Shown: positions 35,001-47,456, numbered from the stretch's first letter. The stretch: DNA of 64,000 bases from Aphidius gifuensis (GCF_014905175.1 NC_057791.1:10488492-10552491); one strand, 5' to 3'. The notes: generated by a model not told the origin, from the sequence alone. Made by a program: numbers and translations.

Positions 35001-37661
35001 GGTGATGGTGATCGTCTTTCAAACTGGCTCTCGATAACCTCTGGTGTGCCTCAGGGTTCAATTCTTGGACCTCTACTGTTTTCAATGTATATCAATGATA
35101 TTTGTCCTCAAATCGTAAATTGCAAGCGTCTCTTATATGCTGATGGGTTGCAAATCTACAGCAGTTGTTCCATGGCTGATGTAGATGAATGTATACAAAA
35201 GATATTGACAAAATTACTGCTTGAGCAAAACGAAATAGACTGTCTCTCAACTTAAAAAAGACGCAGGCAATTATATTTGGAGCTCATCGCTTTATCAACA
35301 GCATTGACAGTAAACTCGCCAACCTTGGACTGATTGATGCTCCTATTAAATTTTCATCAACTGTCAAAAATCTCGGAGTCATACTTAATTCTCAACTAAC
35401 TTTTGCGGAACACATACAACAGATTGAATCTGAAACTAACTCGATCTTCTACCAACTTTACAGCATCGCTAAATACACTGACCAAGAACTTCGTTGTAAA
35501 CTTCTTCATACATTTGTCATGCCTCATATTAGCTACTGTACAGTGGCTCTTCATGGTCTTGGCGCGTGTCTAGATCTTAAGCTACAATGAATTCTAAATC
35601 ATGGAGTCAGGGCGGATCAACCTGTATCTGATACCAGGAGAGGACTTGGACTGTTGAGTGTAGAAAACTTGCGCTGCTTGTATACTGCAACTCTTGTATA
35701 TGGTATTATCAACAACAGTATACCTGAGTATTTATCAGATCTGTTCATTGCTCCTAATACTAATAGACTTGCACGAAACCAAATGAATCAACAGGCCCTA
35801 CTCATACCTAACTATAGAACTGATATTTTCAAGGGAGCATATGCTGTTACAGCACCATCTATTTGGAACTCAATTCCTTCGTCAATTCGAGATGCTGACA
35901 ATATCACCACATTCAAAAACAGGCCTAAATCAAAGCTGCTTACAAATGAAACTTAGCTGCACAATCAAACACACACACACACATACACACTGCCAACTTA
36001 TTCTTAAAATTGATATTGCTAACTACCCCTCAACTACTCACCCTTATTACTCACTCACTTACCGACTGATTGATTTTCATATGTACAATACTCATATATC
36101 TCTCACTTTGCATACACGTGTACTTACACACACATATTCACCTAATCAACCAATTTTGTAATTTGTTTAAAATTTAGACAATAAAACATTTATTATCAAT
36201 CAATCAATCAATCTCTCACACATACACTCTATAACAATTTCGTGGGGGTAAGCGGACTGGGCATACCACTAATTGCTGTTCTGGGGGTTTCTATATATGC
36301 CACTGTTTCCAGTTACAAAGCGCAAAAACTAGCTGACTTGTGTCGACTGCGAAGTAAAAATATTGAAAGAATAAATTAATTTTTTACAATATTTCGTTGA
36401 AGATAGTATCAGGATAACGGTATTACACCCTTAACATATTCATTTATAATACATAAATATAACGATTTATTTATGTATATTAGGGTGGTTCTTATTTGGG
36501 TGATGGCAAAATTTTCATCGTGCCGCCCCCTAATATCGTTGAAAAAAAATTAAAAAAATTTTTTGGCTATGTAAGAAATTTTTATTTTTATCCTAGCTAA
36601 GATTATTAAATCATCGAGAATGAAGTCTGCTTTAAGATAAAAAAAGAAAAATTTATATGGGTCATTCCATAATTTTTTTATTACGCTTAAAGTTTGTTCG
36701 ATTTCGCTAGTTTCCAACGTTTTCAACATAATATGAGTGTTATAACATTATATTTCATATATTTGATGAAAAAAAATTCTAAATAAAAAAATCTATGGGT
36801 CATTACACGTAAATTTATGAAATGGGTCATTTTTTTACACACGTTTCATGTATTACAAATTATAAGTTATAAAAGACTACAAATATTGAATTTTCAAATT
36901 CGATTGCATGATGTGTATAAACCATGGAGTTGAATAAGAAGTGTAAGCTTTACCTTTTTACTGTGTTGAAGCATAGGCTGTCGCTGAAGCCTAAAATTTC
37001 GGAGTAAGTCAGTTCGAAAACTGCCAACTGCAGCGCTGACATCAGCCCTGCACCAAAAAAAAAGACAGAACGAAATATTCTTATTCACTTTAGCCTGTAC
37101 ATCTATGTTTGAATACCTCCTTGGGCTATTCAGGTGCAGTTTAATTATTAATATGGATCAATTGATCGAAATATCCAATAACATCTTATTTTTTCTTATT
37201 TTTCAATAAAATTAAAGGTCATCTTATAACTCAAATTGTTCAAGGGATGTCATTTCTTGCAAATCTTTTTATAATTTTTTTAAGTTGAAACAAAAATTTT
37301 AATTTTAAGGGATTTTGTCGATTTTTCTCCGAATATGAGAATGCTTCGAAATTTATACAGTAGATTATTGAAGTACTAATACATTCTATGTAATTTTTTG
37401 GTAATTGTTTGGATGCTTGTTATTTTTTTATTAATTATCAAAGTTGGCAACTTTTACCATAGGCTATTATGGAGAATGCGACTTTTGTAAAAAAAAAGTC
37501 CATTAAAATAGCAATATCTCTAATCGACAATATGACAATGTAAAAAAAAAACTATCGGGTTATAAAATGAGACAAGACAAAACGTATGGACATAAAATAA
37601 AAGAGGTTTGGAGCTTAGTTTTTTTACAATTAATAATTCAAGTAAAAAAAAATAGGTTTTG

Positions 37662-37770
37662 ATCAGGAATTATTGAGAAATCACAAGAGACCTTTTGTGG
37701 ATGACTTAGAAACACAGTATTTCTATGAGTGCCAAAAAGACAAAAAACAGAAGAAAACTGTTGTCTTACT
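37662..37770 (+). pseudogene. Coding scrap within the foldback
   Basis: A short frame reads FDQELLRNHKRPFVDDLETQ followed by YFYECQKDKKQKK. It has protein-like composition and could be an upstream piece of the same gene as 38612-38841. Family not recognised. Confidence 0.3.
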
Positions 37771-37869
37771 CTCCAATTAAAAAAATCGGCAGAACCTCTT
37801 AACGTGTTTTCAATTACACCCTTTTCAAGAATTAAATAGATAAATAAATCAATTAAATATTATACAAAA

Positions 37870-38590
37870 GTTTCTTTTAAATACAATAATTTCTAGTCTA
37901 AATTAATTCCACAGCAAAATATTCTATAATCGATTGAAATATTTGAGGCTAATGGCTGAGGAATTATTTTAGACTACGAATTATTTTATTTAGTCACATC
38001 CATTCCTTAGATACATTTGCCAATAGTTTTTTTTATAAATTATCAATGAAAAAGGTTGCTAAGAAAAGAATGTAATCGAATAAACTAATGCGTAGTCTGA
38101 ATTAATTTCTCGGCCATTTCCCACAATAATTTCAATTTATTATAAAAAATATGGCTACGAAATTAATCTAGACTGTTAATTAATTTATTTGCGGCTTTAT
38201 TCTTTTCTTAGATACATTTGCCATAAATAATTAATTAAAAAAATATTTGCAAACGTTGCCGAGAAAAAGATGTAACCAAATAAGTTAATTTATAATCTAA
38301 ATGAACTCTACAGCCATTTGACACGATAATTTCACTTTAATATAGAGAAAATTGCTGTAAAATTAATCTAGACTACGATGTAATTTATTTGGTTACATCC
38401 TCTCCTTAGGAACATTTGCTGATAGCTTTTTCATTAATTAATCATGCCAAAAATAGCTGAGGAAAGGGTGTAACCAAATAAATTAATCCAAAGCCTAGAT
38501 TAACTTTACAGCAATTTTTCCTATATTAAGTTAAAATTATTGTATCAAACGGCTAAAGACTTAATTTAGATTATAAATCAATTTATTCTT
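37870..38590. repeat. GCTAAGG inverted-repeat array
   Basis: Four or five alternating copies of the GTAACCAAATAAATTAAT / TAGTCTAAATTAATTC unit, about 170-190 bp apart in each orientation. Confidence 0.7.
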
Positions 38591-38611
38591 TCTTCGTTTT
38601 CATATTGATAA

Positions 38612-38844
38612 AAGATTTTTAGAAGTTGATCGATCTCTATAGTCATAGTGATATCAATTACAAAAGAGGTTTGAAAACAGTGACGGAGATGAGAGCCGTC
38701 AATGCTGCTGCTAAACGAGCTGTTTGCCTGTTTGATGAATACAATTCAATAATAACACAAAATGAAGATCAAAAGCGATTTGTCATACAGATTGTGTCAG
38801 AATACCGTTTCCTGATGCAAAAAAAAAAAACAACGGTCATGTAG
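38612..38844 (+). CDS. C-terminal fragment of an unknown protein
   Basis: The 72-codon frame from 38626 includes TEMRAVNAAAKRAVCLFDEY, then NEDQKRFVIQIVSEYR, then a poly-Lys stretch and a stop. The helical, charged pattern resembles the C-terminal end of uncharacterised insect proteins that I associate with transposons, from memory only. It lies just inside the right arm of the 2.9 kb foldback and may be that element's own gene or captured host sequence. There is no N-terminal part in frame. Confidence 0.4.
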
Positions 38845-39406
38845 AAATTAAAAAAAAAAAAATAATTCGAAATGTAGAAATTAATGTTTTTTGTTTTTTT
38901 CATTCCAAGACAATATTTAATATTTAATAATATTAGAAATAGTTTAGAGTTGAACGAAATTTCGTGGAATGACCCATAGATTCTTTTATTTTAAATTTTT
39001 TTCTATCAAATATATAAAGTATAATGTCATAACACTCATATTATATTGAAAACGTTGAAAACTAGTGAAATCGAACAAAAAAAAAAAAATTTTTAGCATA
39101 ATAAAAAAATTATGGAATGACCCATATAAATTTTTTTTTTTTATCTCAAAGCAGACTTCAGTCTCGATGATTTAATATAATAAAAGATTTTTTCCATGCA
39201 TAATTGACGCTTTTAGATCGATTCTTACGTCTAAGTAAGAAAACCCGATGTATTTCAAATGGGAAACTTCACCCTCTTACAGGGGGTGGCTAGGATGCAA
39301 ATAAAAATTTCTTACATAGCCCAAAAATTTTTTAAATTTTTTTTCAACGATATTAGGGGGCGGCACGATGAAAATTTTGCCATCACCCAAATAAGAACCA
39401 CCCTTA

Positions 39407-40027
39407 TGTATATATACGTATATATATGTAATTATGTATTCAAAAATTGGCTGAATTTCATATTTTTATTGTTATTATGTCTTGATAACTTTTATTCATC
39501 TATGTTTTTTGTTTATTTATTTATTAACTCATCCATCTATTAATACATAAGAATAAAAAAATCGTCCCGAGTATCGTTTGTCATTCCGCGTTCGAGGCTT
39601 CAAAACCTGGTCACTGTAAATTAATTTATGTCAGGTTTCAGAGCAAAATAATTGGGTTTAGGTTTCGGTTGTTTCCATATCGTAACGTTTATTCATCCGT
39701 CACATATTTACCACCATATGTTATGAAAAGAAACATGAAAAAAAGAAAAAATTTTTTTTTCGAAAATGAAAACATGTTTCGTAGTTTATTTCGGATCATG
39801 TATCCTGATTAGGATTGAATCCAGATTCCAAATCCATTTTGGATCATGCACCCTTACGTTATCATGAAGACGACATCAGGTACCCTGATCCAATCCGGGT
39901 CCGAACCTTACCAAAAAACATTACCATCTTGATCCATTTTGGATCCGGAATGGATTTGAAATCAGGACCTGAGTTGAATTTCTACTCGGGTTGGATTACC
40001 AATGATATATGGTATATCAATAAATAT
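39407..40027. other. Spacer; GGATC-rich patch
   Basis: From 39790 to 39960 TTTTGGATC and CTGATCCAATCCGG words recur. Frames here are open but repetitive, and I do not call a gene. Confidence 0.4.
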
Positions 40028-40305
40028 ACCGTAAATATCAATTATGCTTTAAATAGATATTACCGCAACGAAAAAATCGGATTTTTTTTTCTAAAAAAAG
40101 CTCGACATCGATTTATGGGATCATTAGCAAACCTCAGCATCCTCATTCAACTCTATCATATTTTAATTAAATTTCTAAAAGATTAGAGACGGAAGGGGAA
40201 AAAATATTTGATGTATAATAAGGCACGGTAGTAGTAGTTAATCTCATCAATACATATATATTTCTTTCTCATACTTGACTCGAGGCACTACCGTGCCTCT
40301 TGATG
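40028..40305 (-). repeat. Dispersed repeat R1, uninterrupted inverted copy
   Basis: The inverted counterpart of 1951-2505 that lacks the CCCTGGT MITE. The MITE insertion point corresponds to TA at 40239-40240. It also lacks about 18 bp present beside the MITE in the other copy. Confidence 0.8.
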
Positions 40306-40863
40306 AACGTGCGCAGCGTTGTGCATTTTGGCCAAGTTCTTCATAGTGTTGAAAACTAAATCTTACGTCCATATCATCATATGCAATTGTATGCTATAAT
40401 ATACGACTATATGTTTATGACATGTAAATTACCGCATTTGATGTCTAACCCTGATTTAAAACGGATCAGGTTGCGCTACTCAAAAAATCCTAGAATCTTA
40501 TTAAGGTAATTGAATCAAATGATTTGTTTTGTTTTCATGATATATTAAACATAAGTAAATTTGTCACATTATATATTTTTTATATCATATCTCAGGTAGG
40601 ATTATGTTTTAAGGAATAATGTTGCTGAAAATTTTTCAGCTACATCTTTTACTTATTAAATAGATAAAATACATGTTATTTTTTTTTTTTTTAAATAAAA
40701 ATGTCCGAGGAAAAGCAGTAGCTAAGAAATGTTGCCAAAGAATTGTGTTTTAAAATTATTAAAAGTACTTATAAATAATAAGCGACATTTCAAAATTTTA
40801 TAAATAATTATTAAAGTTTGAACAAATAGCACCAACTGCAGTACAGCAATTTCAATATATCCA

Positions 40864-40998
40864 TTTAGATCTCATTATATCTAATTAGATCTAGTTATAT
40901 ACGAGTAGACTGCGCCACTTTGCGGATCTGATTATATCTAAAGCAGTAAGATCTAATTTGATCTACGTAGATCTAATTTGATATACTTAGATCTACGC
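40864..40998. repeat. AGATCT/ATATCTA minisatellite
   Basis: AGATCTAATTTGAT and related 10-12 bp words repeat about ten times. Same family as 13105-13255 and 15312-15408. Confidence 0.7.
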
Positions 40999-41163
40999 CA
41001 TTTTTTCCTGAGCAACCATTACAAACGGTTCCTATGATAATCAGTAGTTACATACTGCTGATTTATTTTAGTTTCGTTTTAACGGATTCAAAATATTGTA
41101 TGTTTTAAAACGAAGAGACAGGAATTTATTAATCTACAATTTGACAGAATGCTGATAAATATT

Positions 41164-43849
41164 CCCAGGTAGAAAACTTCCGTCGGCCCGACTGTCGGCC
41201 GACTGAGTGTCCCGACTTATTAAGTCGGAGAAAAGTCGGGATTTCAGTCGGGCCGACGTCGGATATTCTGTTAAATTCCCTTAAAGTAAAAAATTTAGAA
41301 TATCGATTGCATTTTCCAAAAGAAACTAAATTGTTGATAGATAGACTATTTATGTTTGTAATTTGTTTCTAATCATTCTAATCATAAATATTTTTCAATA
41401 GATTAAGCATAATTTTTTGTTTTACTCGAATTAACATTAAAATGACAGCTTGAGGTTATAGTCGAGATTTTAGACGACATTTATGAGAAAACGGTTCTCA
41501 TCCAATTACTGTATATCAGAAATACTAAGCCTGCTAAGCCTTTACCGGCAGGCTGCTAGCACATGTAATTTTAAATATGCAACTTTAACAATCATGTTCA
41601 AGGTGTTTGATCGGTTTGGATTAAAAAACAACAAGTTTAATAAAATAAAAAATCAGTCTTGAAGATTGTATTAGAATAGCAAATTTACCGCTTTTAAATA
41701 TCCTTGTATATTGTATTGTTGACTCAGGTATATTACTATTATGATAATTATCATTATCATGTAGGAAATAAGGTAGCTAACAATACTGCTTTTCCTTGGA
41801 CATTTTTTGTTTATTTTATAAATAAAATACATGTAAATTTATTTATAAAATAAATAAAAATGTCCAAGGAAAAGCAGTAGCTAAGGAAAAGATGTAGCTA
41901 AGGAATTAATGTGACTAAGAAATTATTTCCTTGAGACATAATTTTTTGGCAACATTAATTCCTTAGCTTCATCTTTTCCTTAGCCACTGTTTTTCCTTGG
42001 ACATTTTTATTTTTAAAAAATAAATTTACATGTATTTTATTTATAAAATTAAAAAATGTCCAAGGAAAAGCAGTGGCTAAGGAAAAGATGAAGCTAAGGA
42101 ATTAATGTGACTAAGGAATTCTTTCCTTGAGACATAATTTTTTGGCAACATTAATTCCTTAGCTACATCTTTTCCTTAGCTACTGCTTTTCCTTGGACAT
42201 TTGTATTTTTAAAAAATAAATTTACATGTATTTTATTTATAAAATAAATAAAAATGTCCAAGGAAAAGCAGTAGCTAAGGAATTAATGTGACTAGGGAAT
42301 TATTTCCTTGAGACATAATTTTTTGGCAACATTAATTCCTTAGCTTCATCTTTTCCTTAGCCACTGCTTTTCCTTGGACATTTTTATTTATTTTTTAAAT
42401 AAAATACTTATAAATTTATTTTTTAAAAATAAAAATGTCCAAGGAAAAGCAGTGGCTAAGAAAAGATGAAGCTAAGAAATAATGTTGCCTAAAATTATGT
42501 CTCAAGAATAATTTTTAGTCACATTAATTCCTTAGCTACATCTTTTCCTTAGCTACTGCTTTTCCTTGGACATTTTTTAATTTTATAAATAAAATATATG
42601 TAAATTTATTTTTTAAAAATAAAAATGTCCAAGGAAAAACAGTGGCTAAGGAAAAGATGAAGCTAAGAAATAATGTTGCCAAAATTATGTCTCACGAAAT
42701 AACCTTATACATTAATTATAGCTTACATCTTTTCTTAGCTACTGCTTTTCCTGGACATTTTTATTTATATAAATAAAATACATGTAAATTTATTTTATAA
42801 ATAAAAAATGTCCAAGGAAAAAGTGGCTAAGGAAAAGATTAAGCTAAATTAATGTTGCCAAAAATTATCTCTCAAGCTTAGTTACATTAATTCATTGCTT
42901 CAATTCTTAGCTGCTTTCCTGGACATTTTTTTATTTTATAAATAAAATACATGTAAATTTATTTTTAAAATAAAATGTCCAAGAAACAGTGGCTAAGGGA
43001 AAAAGCTAAGGAATTAATGTTGCCAAAATATGTCTCAAGGAAATAATTCTTAGTCACATTAATTCCTTAGCTCATCTTTTCTTAACCACTGCTTTCCTGG
43101 ACATTTTTTAATTTTATAAATAAAATACATGTATTTATTTTTATAAAAAACAAACAAAAATGTTATATTAGAAAGATGAAGCTAAGGAATTAATGTTGCC
43201 AAAATTTGTCTCAGAAATGTTAACAGTCACATTAATTTAACAACTAATTTCATAATACTACTTTTCCTTGGACATTTTTATTTATTTTATAAAATAATTT
43301 ACATGTATTTGTTATAAAATAAACAAATGTCGGTGGCTATTTAATACCTTATTTACATGACAATGATAATAATCATAATATGTATTATACCTGGTCACAA
43401 TACAACCAAATGTTAAAACAATCATGTATATTTTACAATATTGAACATTATTTATTTATTAAACTTGTTGTTGCTCAAACTCCCGGCTATGACAGTACGC
43501 CATTTCATTAAACTACTTACCGGAAACGCAGAGGCAACATACGGTTTAGATAAATGTCGTCTAAAATCTCGACTATAACCTCAAGCTGTCATTTTAATGT
43601 TAATTCGAGTAAAACAAAAAATTATGCTTAATCTATTGAAAAATATTTATGATTAGAATGATTAGAAACAAATTACAAACATCAATAGTCTATCTATCAA
43701 CAATTTAGTTTCTTTTGGAAAATGCAATCGATATTCTAAATTTTTTACTTTAAGGGAATTTAACAGAATATCCGACGTCGGCCCGACTGAAATCCCGACT
43801 TTCCTCCGACTTTATTAAGTCGGGCGCGACACATATTTTTCTACCTGGG
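41164..43849. mobile_element. 2.7 kb foldback element, CCCAGGTAGAAAA ends
   Basis: Outer arms begin CCCAGGTAGAAAA and end with TTTTTCTACCTGGG. Near the ends both arms carry GTCGGCCCGACTG and TAAGTCGG words, which are themselves palindromic. Arms pair over about 300 bp (AATGACAGCTTGAGGTTATA). The centre 41770-43340 is an alternating array of short inverted units. No clear target duplication, no protein. Confidence 0.85.
41770..43340. repeat. Alternating palindromic array, unit about 190-200 bp
   Basis: AATGTCCAAGGAAAAGCAGT recurs near 41858, 42055, 42254, 42434, 42624, 42807 and 42976, each followed about 100 bp later by its complement. Words inside are AGCTAAGGAATTAATGT, AGACATAATTTTTTGGCAAC and a TACATGTA-containing AT core. 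From about 42450 rightward units show many one-base losses. Confidence 0.88.
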
Positions 43850-44930
43850 TTATTAAATTGAATTTAAAGTATTGGATTTCATCCGGTAAAGTTTGGCTGA
43901 TGAAGAAAACCGTGATCGTATATGCGCGTACGTCACATTGTTATTTTTAAGAAAGTCTTCTAATTGAGTTGAAGTGTAGTCGAAACATAGTTACGTAGTC
44001 GCAAGTTTAACTTTGGTCACTGGTAGTCACTCGTAGTCACAGTTACTTTAATTATGTTCTGAGCTGTGATTTCCATTCATCTTACTTTTTATATTTGAAT
44101 ATTATTTTTGAATTTGTCTTAAAAGAATAACACAAATTTTAACATTTAACAAATTAAAACTATTCTATTATACATATATTCAAATTACAAGACGAGATAT
44201 TTTAATATTTATACAAGACAAAAATTATCATTTGTGATGTGGCATAGTCAGGTCGCCAATAAAATTCAAAATATAGACTTTACGGACGCACGATTTTATA
44301 AATTGATACTGTATTTAACAAGGAATCACCCCATTACTGACGTCACACGACAGGATAATGTAGTGGGAATCGTCGACATATGCGTAGGAGCATTTTTACT
44401 TGTTACAACTACACTTTTTTTTGTTTCTTTTAGACATGTTATTGAAAAATAAACAAAACGATAAATTGTAACAACGTTTTGACTAAATTTTGACTGCATT
44501 TGTGGTACCACAAAGTGAGGGTATGAATGGATGGTTCGTTGAATTTTTCGTTAAATGTTTTCACAAATTTTAGATTGTTAATTTTACAGTAAAGAAAATA
44601 TTTACGGATGTGTTAAATTGATAACGAGCTGTTTGTAAAATTCATTCTACAAATTGGAGGCTTGAATCACGCATGTGAGACAAGATATATTATATTCAAA
44701 ATCGATGATTGTAAAATCCCATCATTTAAATAAATTTACCAAAGTGTAAATTTAGTTGTGAGAACATCATAATTATCTCTGAACGAATATAACAAATAAT
44801 AATAATAATTAAAATGATAAAAAATAAAAATTGAGTTGCGGAAATTCCATAACCAAATATCAGAATTTGAATAATAATAAAATTGGTATACACGGGGCAA
44901 CTAAACGTTGTCACAACCGTGCATATTTCA
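43850..44930. other. Spacer; part of repeat R3
   Basis: The block at 44320-44410 (CATTACTGACGTCACACGAC, ACATATGCGTAGGAGCATTT) matches 20715-20805. No gene is supported. Confidence 0.45.
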
Positions 44931-44939
44931 TATCATAGT

Positions 44940-45215
44940 CGTGCATAGTTAATAGGAGAACGAGGATACTCGTACCTCACAGGCTTTATCAAATATCCTC
45001 CTATTGCCTACTCACTCTAGTGGATTAAGTAGTCGAACATAAAGTCCATCCGCAGCCACGCTGGTCTTACGACGGACCACTCTATGCATCTGACTACTCG
45101 ATTATAGGTTATCCTGACAGTAAGTAACCACACTAGAGCGAGAGAGCGAGTGATATACAACGTCCTACCTATGCAGCATCGTAAATCACCCTCGGGAGCA
45201 TGCACTACGCATCGG
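44940..45215 (+). repeat. GC-richer dispersed repeat R4, copy 1
   Basis: AGGAGAACGAGGATACTCGT, GGTTATCCTGACAG, ATATACAACGTCCTACCTAT and ACCCTCGGGAGCATG are shared in the same order with 49010-49300. Probably part of a retroelement; no coding domain seen. Confidence 0.7.
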
Positions 45216-45960
45216 GAGCTTGGTTGGACTCATCAGTGACATTAACTAATTCAACCCTAGGACCCAGTCGACATCATCGTCTAAGTCGGCTAACTCCACC
45301 AAGGAGTCATGCCAGCTTCACCAGTGATATCAACTAGCTCCTCCATAGGAGCATGTCGACATCACTAAGTCACCAGCCAACTCCACCAAGGAGTCAGTTA
45401 GCTTCATCGGAAGCCAACCACGGGCTGTCACCAGTCCCGGTGTCATCAGCTAGCTCCGAGAGCCGGCCGATGACTGGCAGTGAGATGCCAGCGATCACCA
45501 GTTTTATGGACTGTCTGTCTCCACTCCCGTTTGACCCAGTCCATACGACCATCTGTGCGCACACCTGATGCGACTCTCCGGTGGGAGTGTTGAAGTAGGG
45601 GATACGAATGTGACGTAGCCAGGGGAGGAATTCGGATTATCCGCTCGTGGCGGATGTCTACCAAGTCAACACTGACATTCAAGCGAAAATGGATGTCACT
45701 ACCGAGTCCACTCACAAACCAGTGGTATTAATTAGCGTCTTAGTCGATAAAACTTTTTAGATCAGACCTCTAATCATTTTCGGGAGCGCGAGATCTGCCA
45801 AATCTCGTTACAATATATATATGTGTGTAATATAGAAAAAATCACTTTCTTTTTCTTCTAGTCCGGCCACCAAGCTAAACGGTGCGATCGAAACTATTTA
45901 TTGAAACTGTATTGGTGACGTGGCTTCGCCACCTTACAACCATTAATATATATATATATT
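45216..45960. repeat. GC-rich tandem-like block
   Basis: CTCCACCAAGGAGTCA, ATCAACTAGCTCC and GTCGACATCA words recur at about 90-110 bp spacing through 45430. Frames on both strands are open because stops are rare in this composition, but none shows a domain. The end 45860-45945 matches R3 inverted. Confidence 0.5.
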
Positions 45961-46965
45961 GTATCTTGTTAAAATATCTTATCAAATAGTCTATTTGTTA
46001 GATAAATGGTTTTGTTTATTTTTTAATATTAATAATAAAATTTCATGTCTTTATTTTAAAATAATATTTAAAATAAATTGTTTAAATCATAAATGAAAAA
46101 GTAAGGTGAGGAAACACCACACCTTACATTATATAAAACACATTTATTATGTATTCTGAGATGATACCTCAAGTATTATACTTCAGGTATAATCTCGGCT
46201 CGAAGTTTAGGCGTTACGCTTTTACAGTTAAAACCGAGGAAATAAAAAACAAAATAATTGGTATTATATGAATAAAAAGATTATTTATGGCTACTTTATA
46301 ATGCTTTTATAGTTTGCTTCTTTTATTCGATTAACAAAAACATGATTCTAAGTTATATTCATTTTTATATTATGATTTTCATCCGAAAATGACACATACA
46401 AATTCAAAGTTAGATTTTCAAACACAATGTTACAGTTATTATTTGCCAACAATATCTCTTACTTATAATATTTTTTTTTTTACTTTTCATACACTTTCTT
46501 AATATTGGCAAGTCATCAGCCATATTCAATTTATTTTGACGTTGTTGCGTAATTGTTATTTTCATGGATATGTCTTGGGTCATGAAAGTCTATAATATGC
46601 TTCTACCATAATCTGGCAGTCATTTATCATCTTTAATTTATTCCATTATGTATTAAAACCACGAGAGTGACAATGAAAATAAAGATAATTTTTCCATTTT
46701 TATTCATGATTTACACTATTTATACTTACGAGCACATTGGCGCGCTACGCGTGCCTGTATTCATATTTTTCAACTTATATTTATTGTAATTTACGTGTTA
46801 CAATCAATTTTCACGATGTGGTTTTAATGATTACTTAGTTATTCTTTATTTCACGAAAAAATTGAAGAACAAATTCTTAATATAATTTTCTCAATTATGA
46901 AGATAAATATTATCTAATCAATTTTTGGGTATGTCGAGGATAGGTGTACGTCCTGAGATTTTTCA
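45961..46965. other. AT-rich spacer, no gene
   Basis: Nothing recognised. Confidence 0.4.
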
Positions 46966-46968
46966 CTG

Positions 46969-47128
46969 CACCCGTATTCAGAGGATGTTCTCATTAGGGC
47001 GTTTTTTTCCGATGGTGGCGTTTGTGAAGCTTTTCTATATGAAATCTATATAAAAAAAATTTTGTCAAGCGCCATCAGCGGAAAAAAAAGCCCTGATGAG
47101 AAAAATTTTGCCCCCGTGAATACGGGTG
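46969..47128. mobile_element. 160-bp MITE, CACCCGTATTCA ends
   Basis: The left end CACCCGTATTCA pairs with TGAATACGGGTG. The arms also pair over TCATTAGGGC and CGCTGATGGCG-type words. CTG flanks both ends (46966-46968, 47129-47131), a 3-bp target duplication. Confidence 0.8.
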
Positions 47129-47456
47129 CTGACCACAGGTGATAAATTCTCTTTTAATTCTTCTAATTCTATTCCAGGCTAGCTTGTAATGAATGAAACT
47201 AAAGAAAAAAAGCTGTAAGTTAAAGTCAGATGCATTCCTTAAAATTTCGTCCTGCTTATGGCCGATCTATTTCATGTTAATTTTGGAAAAACGATTACAC
47301 GATTCAGTTGTATTCCTATTGATTCTCTTCCACATTACATATAGCTAATCTATTTTGTTTCCATTTTTTAAAATCATAGAATTTTTTAATTGATTTTTAT
47401 CGATTTATTTTATTGACATTTAGTCCCTCGAAGATCAATTTTTGTTTATTCGATTC

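Larger units (their letters stand above)
32990..36214 (+). pseudogene. CR1/Jockey-type LINE, ORF2 remnant with two nested insertions
   Basis: Reverse transcriptase of a non-LTR retrotransposon. Upstream linker DIEELNKFFTSFTSTAVQSD lies at 33150-33210. RT motifs follow: DAFQCGFRKGHSTQTALVEL (34361-34420), VLSDFSKAFDTVPHDLL (34470-34520), SGVPQGSILGPLLFSMYIND (35040-35100) and LLYADGLQI at about 35131, where the usual YADD has become YADG. Downstream come LKKTQAIIFGAHRF, KNLGVILNSQLTFAEHI and AVTAPSIWNSIPSSIR (about 35843-35890). The 3' tail is ATCA repeats ending near 36214. Decay includes a deletion with frameshift after FPAIWKK, stops, and inserts at 33292-34170 and 34615-35000. The 5' end is missing. 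Confidence 0.9.
36483..39403. mobile_element. 2.9 kb foldback, GGGTGGTTCTTATTTGGG ends, TTA target
   Basis: Arms of at least 250 bp begin GGGTGGTTCTTATTTGGGTG and end with the complement. TTA flanks both sides (36480-36482, 39404-39406). A 3-bp TTA target fits PIF/Harbinger, but no DDE protein is seen, so the class is open. The interior holds coding scraps (37662-37770, 38612-38841) and a GCTAAGG inverted-repeat array (37870-38590). Confidence 0.82.

Noticed and set aside
39815..40186. 123-codon open frame
   Set aside because: It covers GGATC-rich repeat and then runs antisense through repeat R1; no domain and no splice context.
45446..45715. Open frames on both strands in the GC-rich block
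   Set aside because: Stops are rare because of composition; the underlying DNA is tandem-like and no domain is readable.
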